Assembly: GCA_021826025.1 (NCBI GenBank)
Contig: JAKBBG010000002.1
Coordinates: 1 to 64,000, forward strand
Direction of reading: 5' to 3'
Source of the DNA: Pseudomonadota bacterium
GTDB lineage: Bacteria; Pseudomonadota; Gammaproteobacteria; Burkholderiales; Ferrovaceae
Length of the DNA: 64,000 nt
A program made the position numbers and the translations under genes. Shown piece by piece: positions 60,103 to 64,000 of this stretch (position 1 is its first letter; every line of letters starts with the position of its first letter). The notes under the pieces are model-generated. The model made no database searches and was not told the DNA's origin. It saw nothing but the letters and a program-made list of their open reading frames with translations.

Positions 60103-61388
60103 AAGAGGTGCTTGGATGGCTGCTGGCCAGCCTTGTGGGAATTCAGGCCACCGTGGCGATTGCCGATGACGGGTCGATAGAACAGCTCAAGGCAAAGGCG
60201 GAACAGGGCAACCCGGAGGATTACCATCAAATCGAGCGCCGTGCTGCCGCAGGCGACAGCATGGCGCAGCTGACGCTGGCACTCATGCTGGAGGAGGGGC
60301 GCGGGGTGACCCAGAACCACGCCAAGGCCTTCGTCTGGATGCAAAAGGCTGCGCTGGCGGGAAACTCCACAGCCCAATTCAGGCTGGGGGAAATGTATGA
60401 ACTGGGGCAGGGGGTTGATGCCAGTGCAGAACAATCCCTGGCCTGGTATCGCAAGGCGGCCGACCAGGGAAACGCATCGGCCCAGTCCAAAATCGGAACC
60501 CTTTACGCCAAGGGCCGCGACGGCGTCCCCAAGGACTTGACCCTGGCAGCCGCCTGGTATGAAAAGGCCGCGTCGCAGGGTGACGTCTCCTCGGAATACA
60601 GGATGGGGGAGATTTACGAACAAGGCCTGGGCCGCCCAGCCAATCCGCCGCTCGCGCAGTACTGGTACCTTCAGGCGGCCAGGCAGGGGTTTGCCGACGC
60701 GCAAAACAACGTGGGCGTTCTCTATCAGAACGGCGAAGGCAAGATGCGGAACTACGATGAAGCGCTGCGCTGGTATCGTGCCGCGGCCAAGCAGGGCCAG
60801 AGCATGGCCCAAAAGAATCTCGGCGTTCTGTACGAATTCGGGGAAGGCGTGCCGCAGGACTATATGCAGGCCGTCTTCTGGTACCGGAAATCCGCCGAGG
60901 CGGGAAACCCGGTCGGTCAGTTCCGCCTTGGCCTCATGTACGCAAAAGGATTGGGCATACCGCAAAACGATGGGGAAGCCGCCGTCTTGTTCACCCAGGC
61001 CGCACAGCAGTACTATGCACCCGCCCAGGCCAACCTGGGCGCGCTGTTCGCCGCGGGCCAGGGAGTTTCCCAGGACCTCCAGCGGGCCATCGTCCTTTAC
61101 CGCATGGCGGCGGAACAGCGCGATGCGTTGGCGCTCAACAACCTCGCCGTGCTGTACTATCACGGGGAGGGCGTTCCAAAATCGCTCGTTGCCGCCTACG
61201 CGCTGTTCAACCTGTCGGCGGCGGCGGATCCCGGTGCAGACAATCGCGCGTCAAAAAACAGGGATGACCTGGCGAAGACGCTGAGCCTCGCAGAAAAAAA
61301 TGCGGCCGAAGCCCTCTCCCAGGAACTGCGAATACCCCATCATTTTCTCGACGCCCTCGACCGGATCAACGCATCCGCCACTCCCTGA
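60099..61388 (+). CDS. Secreted Sel1-repeat (TPR-like) protein
   Basis: 429-residue protein with a signal peptide (about 1-22, ending VAIA) followed by about nine Sel1-like repeats of 36 residues, for example GDSMAQLTLALMLEEGRGV, GNSTAQFRLGEMYELGQGV and GNPVGQFRLGLMYAKGLGI. Such solenoids scaffold protein complexes, here in the periplasm or outside. It is the last gene of the Tad gene train, translationally coupled to glycosyltransferase copy 4. No tadD (TPR lipoprotein) is seen in the locus, so it may fill that place; this is inference, and it lacks a lipobox. Confidence 0.85.
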   Translation: MKEVLGWLLASLVGIQATVAIADDGSIEQLKAKAEQGNPEDYHQIERRAAAGDSMAQLTLALMLEEGRGVTQNHAKAFVWMQKAALAGNSTAQFRLGEMYELGQGVDASAEQSLAWYRKAADQGNASAQSKIGTLYAKGRDGVPKDLTLAAAWYEKAASQGDVSSEYRMGEIYEQGLGRPANPPLAQYWYLQAARQGFADAQNNVGVLYQNGEGKMRNYDEALRWYRAAAKQGQSMAQKNLGVLYEFGEGVPQDYMQAVFWYRKSAEAGNPVGQFRLGLMYAKGLGIPQNDGEAAVLFTQAAQQYYAPAQANLGALFAAGQGVSQDLQRAIVLYRMAAEQRDALALNNLAVLYYHGEGVPKSLVAAYALFNLSAAADPGADNRASKNRDDLAKTLSLAEKNAAEALSQELRIPHHFLDALDRINASATP

Positions 61389-61568
61389 TCCACCCGGAAC
61401 AAACCGCCCACTATTGCGTTTTCGTGACGCGAGCATTCACGCTATACGGTGAATTGGCGAGGTTTTCCCTTCATATTCGGCCTTTAGATTCGTTGACCAG
61501 CGAAAAGGCACGCTATACATTCGATCACAAGCAAGCGATGTGAAAAACCATTGGCCGGAGGTGCGTCT
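61389..61568 (+). promoter_or_regulatory. higA upstream region with promoter and direct repeat
   Basis: 180 bases without a gene. A likely promoter is TTGACC (61493-61498), 17 bases, TACATT (61516-61521), giving a leader of about 41 bases. The 10-base sequence CACGCTATAC occurs at 61438-61447 and again at 61509-61518, the second inside the promoter, as expected of an autoregulator site. No HigB-type toxin frame is present. Confidence 0.45.
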
Positions 61569-61880
61569 ATGTCCAAAACGAGTATCCCCCAACATCCCGG
61601 AGAAATGCTCCGGGACAGGATTTTGCCGGCCCTGGGGCTGACGGTAACCCAGGCGGCGTCCCAGCTTGGTGTGACGCGCGCCGCCTTGTCGCGCGTGCTT
61701 AACGGCAGAGCCGCCATTTCACCTGAGATGGCACTGCGTCTGGAAAAGTGGCTGGAAAGAGTGCGCGGGACCCGCGCCGACCTGTGGATCGCGGAACAGG
61801 CTTCCTACGATCTGTGGCAGGCACGTCGCAAGTTCAAACCCAAAGTGAAAGTGGCCAATGCCATGAAACTGGCGGCTTAA
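61569..61880 (+). CDS. higA: HigA-family antitoxin-type regulator, no toxin partner seen
   Basis: 103-residue XRE-type helix-turn-helix protein of the HigA/VapI family: HPGEMLRDRILPALGLTVTQAA (split at residue 18), LGVTRAALSRVLNGRAAISPEMALRLEKW as the helix-turn-helix and dimer part, and the terminal SYDLWQARRK typical of HigA. GGAGGTG lies 6 bases upstream of the ATG; an earlier ATG at 61551 has no such site. HigA is normally preceded by HigB, which is absent, so it may be a free-standing repressor. Confidence 0.88.
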   Translation: MSKTSIPQHPGEMLRDRILPALGLTVTQAASQLGVTRAALSRVLNGRAAISPEMALRLEKWLERVRGTRADLWIAEQASYDLWQARRKFKPKVKVANAMKLAA

Positions 61881-61958
61881 CCAAAACAGTTTCCAACTTC
61901 AATCAATTTATCGCATTTTGGTAACCAAACAGTCTGAATCTGGACCAGGGAGAAAAAA
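61881..61958 (+). promoter_or_regulatory. rpfF leader with a 13-base palindrome
   Basis: AT-rich gap with a perfect palindrome TTTGGT-A-ACCAAA at 61917-61929, about 30 bases before the rpfF ATG. A related half, AACCAAAACAGT, occurs at 61879-61890 and again, one base shorter, at 61923-61933. This looks like a regulator site; I cannot assign the protein. GGGAG (61948-61952) is the ribosome binding site. No clear -10/-35 pair is seen. Confidence 0.4.
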
Positions 61959-62852
61959 ATGGAACTCATTTCGGATACAAAAACGCTGTTGGACACAAAA
62001 TATTCTCAGCTCAAGACGTCGTTCAATGCGGAGCACGGCGTGCTCTGGACGCAGCTCGACCAGGACGACATCCCGTGCGTCACGGAAAAGCTGCTGCACG
62101 AACTCCAGCAGCACCAGGACGCCATCGAGAACAGCGGCGGAAAGGTCTGGATCGACGGCCAAATGCATGACATCCGCTATGCGGTCCTGTCTTCCCTGAA
62201 ACCCGGGATCTTCAATCTGGGCGGCCAGCTTTCCCTTTTCCGGGATCTGATCCGCAGCAAGAACAGGGCCGCCCTGATGCACTACGGGACGGAATGCATC
62301 AATGTCCAATTCCCGCGACTCAACCGCTTTTACCTGCCGATCACGACCATCGGCCTCGTGCAGGGCGATGCCCTGGGCGGCGGCTTTGAAGGGGTCCTGG
62401 TATGCGACGTGATCGTCGCGGAAAAGGGCTGCCAGATGGGCTTTCCGGAAATCCTCTTCAACCTGTTTCCGGGCATGGGCGCATACAACGTGCTCGCCAG
62501 GAAGGTCGGATCGGCCCTGGCTGAGAAAATGCTGCTCAGCGGTAAGATGTACACGGCCGAAGAACTCCACGAAATGGGCGTCGTCGATGTCCTGGCCGAA
62601 CCTGGAAAGGGCGTCGATGCCGTCTACGAGTACGTTCGCAAATCGGAACGTCGTGCCAACGGTTTCAGGGCCGTGCAGCAGGTGCGCCAGCGCTGCAACC
62701 AGATCACCTACGAAGAGCTCATGGACGTGATCCGGATCTGGGTGGACTCAGCCCTGCGCCTGACCGAAAGGGATCTCAAGGTGATGGACCGCTTCGTGCG
62801 TTCGCAGGAAAAGGCGTTCCTGCAGTGCCAGCAGGAATACCTTATTGCGTAG
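61959..62852 (+). CDS. rpfF: DSF (diffusible signal factor) synthase RpfF-like
   Basis: 297-residue crotonase-fold enzyme that dehydrates and cleaves 3-hydroxyacyl-ACP to release cis-2-unsaturated fatty acid signals. The RpfF hallmark GDALGGGFEGVLVCDVIVAE carries E144; MGFPEILFNLFPGMGAY carries E164. These correspond to the two catalytic glutamates (141 and 161) known in Xanthomonas RpfF. Length and termini match RpfF rather than a beta-oxidation enoyl-CoA hydratase. It converges on a hybrid sensor kinase gene with an 11-base overlap, the same orientation as rpfF-rpfC in Xanthomonas. Confidence 0.9.
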   Translation: MELISDTKTLLDTKYSQLKTSFNAEHGVLWTQLDQDDIPCVTEKLLHELQQHQDAIENSGGKVWIDGQMHDIRYAVLSSLKPGIFNLGGQLSLFRDLIRSKNRAALMHYGTECINVQFPRLNRFYLPITTIGLVQGDALGGGFEGVLVCDVIVAEKGCQMGFPEILFNLFPGMGAYNVLARKVGSALAEKMLLSGKMYTAEELHEMGVVDVLAEPGKGVDAVYEYVRKSERRANGFRAVQQVRQRCNQITYEELMDVIRIWVDSALRLTERDLKVMDRFVRSQEKAFLQCQQEYLIA

Positions 62853-64000
62853 TCGACGGGAAGGCGGAGCTTTCTCCGGGATTGCCCAGGTATTTTGTCA
62901 GCGCTTCCTGCGTTTTTTTGAAGAGGCTTTTTGCTTCGGCCAGAAGGGCGGGGGATTTTTCGGGCAATTCCTTCAGGTCCAGCTGCATGATGTCCCGACA
63001 GACCAGGTGCAGGGATTCGGCGCCGATGTTCCCGGCGCTGCCCTTGATGGTGTGTGCCAATTCCCTGAACGCTTGAAAATCGTTTCGGGACAAGGCCGAT
63101 TTCATCGCTTCCAGCAGCTTTTCCGTCTCGGATATGAATCCGTGAATGACGATGGGCATGAAGTCTTCCTGGCCTTCGCCCAGCATTTCCAGGTGCCGTA
63201 GCGTCGATTCCTTCACGAGCGGTGCAACAGCCGCTTCACGGCTGATGGCGGTTCCTTCGAAACCGATGTCCACCCCCTTCGATTCCGTGGAAGTCAGTCT
63301 GCTGATCGATTCCAGCAGCGTGACCGCATCCACCGGCTTGCTCATGTAGGCATCCGCCCCGGCTTCCTCGCATTCGCGCATCGCTTCCGTGGTCGCGTTG
63401 GCTGTCAGCACGATGACGGGGGTCTGCGGAGACTGGCGCGATGTTGCGCGGTGTATTTTCAGCACGTCAAGCCCCCCCAGCAGCGGCATGTTCATGTCGA
63501 GAATGATGAGGTCGTAGCGCTGTGATTCCAGCCGGTCCAGGGCTTCCTCCCCGTTTTCGGCCAGGTCGACGCGGTGGCCGCCGTATTCGAGGATTTTGGA
63601 AATGATCTTTCGGCTGGTTCCGTTGTCTTCGGCGAGCAGGATGGAGATGCCTGTCTTTTCGAGGGCGCTGCGCTGGTAATGCTCCTTGAACGAAATGACG
63701 CCCTGCTGCGGCTGCGGCGTCATGATGCCGTGCAGCGCGTTGAACAGCAACGTCTTGTCCACGGGGGTATGCAGAAGGCAGGAATAGCCCATTTTCAGCA
63801 GGGCCTTTTCATCGTAATACTGCCTGTCGGTGGCCACCCAAATCGCCGACACCTCGCGTGACGGGCAAATGGCGTGCACCCGGTTGATGAATTCTTCCGC
63901 TTCCATGCCCAGGTTTTTGGGAGCGCACAGAAGGATGGTGTTGTGCTGTTTGTCCGCGGGGATTTGCTCGAGCCGCGAAAAAAAGTGGGGAATGGAAATC
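62842..64000 (-). CDS. RpfC-like hybrid sensor kinase, C-terminal receiver and HPt part (5' end outside window)
   Basis: 385 residues are visible and the frame stays open to the window edge, so the gene starts beyond it. Order: a receiver-like region without a clear phospho-acceptor (visible part to about 110 residues in), a full receiver with ILLAEDN and the phospho-acceptor in LIILDMNMPLLGG plus the conserved SKPVD lysine, and a C-terminal histidine phosphotransfer domain with ELAHTIKGSAGNIGAESL. This is the tail of an RpfC-type DSF sensor, which also binds RpfF through its receiver. The sensor and kinase domains are not visible, so RpfC is inferred from domain order and neighbour. Confidence 0.82.
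   Translation of the reverse strand, partial: ISIPHFFSRLEQIPADKQHNTILLCAPKNLGMEAEEFINRVHAICPSREVSAIWVATDRQYYDEKALLKMGYSCLLHTPVDKTLLFNALHGIMTPQPQQGVISFKEHYQRSALEKTGISILLAEDNGTSRKIISKILEYGGHRVDLAENGEEALDRLESQRYDLIILDMNMPLLGGLDVLKIHRATSRQSPQTPVIVLTANATTEAMRECEEAGADAYMSKPVDAVTLLESISRLTSTESKGVDIGFEGTAISREAAVAPLVKESTLRHLEMLGEGQEDFMPIVIHGFISETEKLLEAMKSALSRNDFQAFRELAHTIKGSAGNIGAESLHLVCRDIMQLDLKELPEKSPALLAEAKSLFKKTQEALTKYLGNPGESSAFPSTTQ

Noticed and set aside
61389-61568. Search for a HigB toxin upstream of higA
   Set aside because: All frames are broken and none shows HigB motifs, so no toxin or remnant is called.
1-64000. tRNA, rRNA, CRISPR arrays, insertion sequences, prophage
   Set aside because: Gaps between genes are short and none contains a cloverleaf-like sequence, regular repeat array or transposase; nothing is called.

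Overview
The window is a dense, high-GC chromosomal segment of a Gram-negative bacterium. Almost every base is coding, and many neighbours are joined by 4-bp ATGA or GTGA overlaps. Gene content and order (aceF-lpdA, surE-pcm-nlpD, alaC-hom-thrC, tsaB-rimI-udg, bioFAD, a DSF synthase facing a sensor kinase) point to a betaproteobacterium, probably of the Nitrosomonadales type. That placement is inferred from gene neighbourhoods and protein flavour, not from a marker gene. I see no rRNA, tRNA, CRISPR array, insertion sequence or prophage. No gene-free stretch exceeds 190 bases.

Layout. 1-4720 (+): end of the pyruvate dehydrogenase operon (aceF, lpdA), then surE, pcm and an NlpD-like lipoprotein. 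4717-8536: a Pat-type protein acetyltransferase (-) divergent from a histone-deacetylase-like enzyme (+), then a small Mth938-like protein (-). 8594-12716 (+): alaC, hom, thrC and a GNAT enzyme, closed by an intrinsic terminator. 12767-21014: mlaA (-), then clpB behind a heat-shock-type promoter, a P-type Mg2+ ATPase behind a structured leader, and a DinG/YoaA helicase. 21002-23061 (-): ompR-envZ. 23251-25120 (+): tsaB, rimI, udg. 25071-29224 (-): arnD-like, bcp, PIN-PhoH, lplT. 29309-39381 (+): typA, rmuC, a mobB-moaD fusion, moaE and a complete RND efflux system. 39408-43428: fpr (-) and bioF-bioA-bioD (+). 43481-45966 (+): a sodium:solute symporter and a Tat-exported FAH-family protein.

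The accessory part is 45992-64000. It holds a complete tight-adherence (Tad/Flp) pilus locus: tadG and tadE on the minus strand, and a plus-strand gene train of flp, tadV, rcpC, rcpA, a small lipoprotein, tadZ, tadA, tadB and tadC. That train runs on without a break into four tandem, mutually similar GT87/DUF2029 membrane glycosyltransferases and a secreted Sel1-repeat protein. I consider this Tad-plus-four-GT-C arrangement the best candidate for an undescribed system, perhaps glycosylation of the pilus or of a linked surface glycan.

After an orphan HigA-type regulator comes a diffusible-signal-factor (DSF) module: an RpfF-type synthase facing the C-terminal half of an RpfC-like hybrid kinase that runs off the window. 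Surface attachment, envelope glycosylation and cell-cell signalling therefore sit together in about 18 kb.

Other points of note: a four-cysteine cluster inserted in threonine synthase; a hairpin that buries the ribosome binding site of the Mg2+ ATPase; a divergent acetyltransferase/deacetylase pair; a MobB-MoaD fusion; and an NlpD homologue that lacks its LysM domain.
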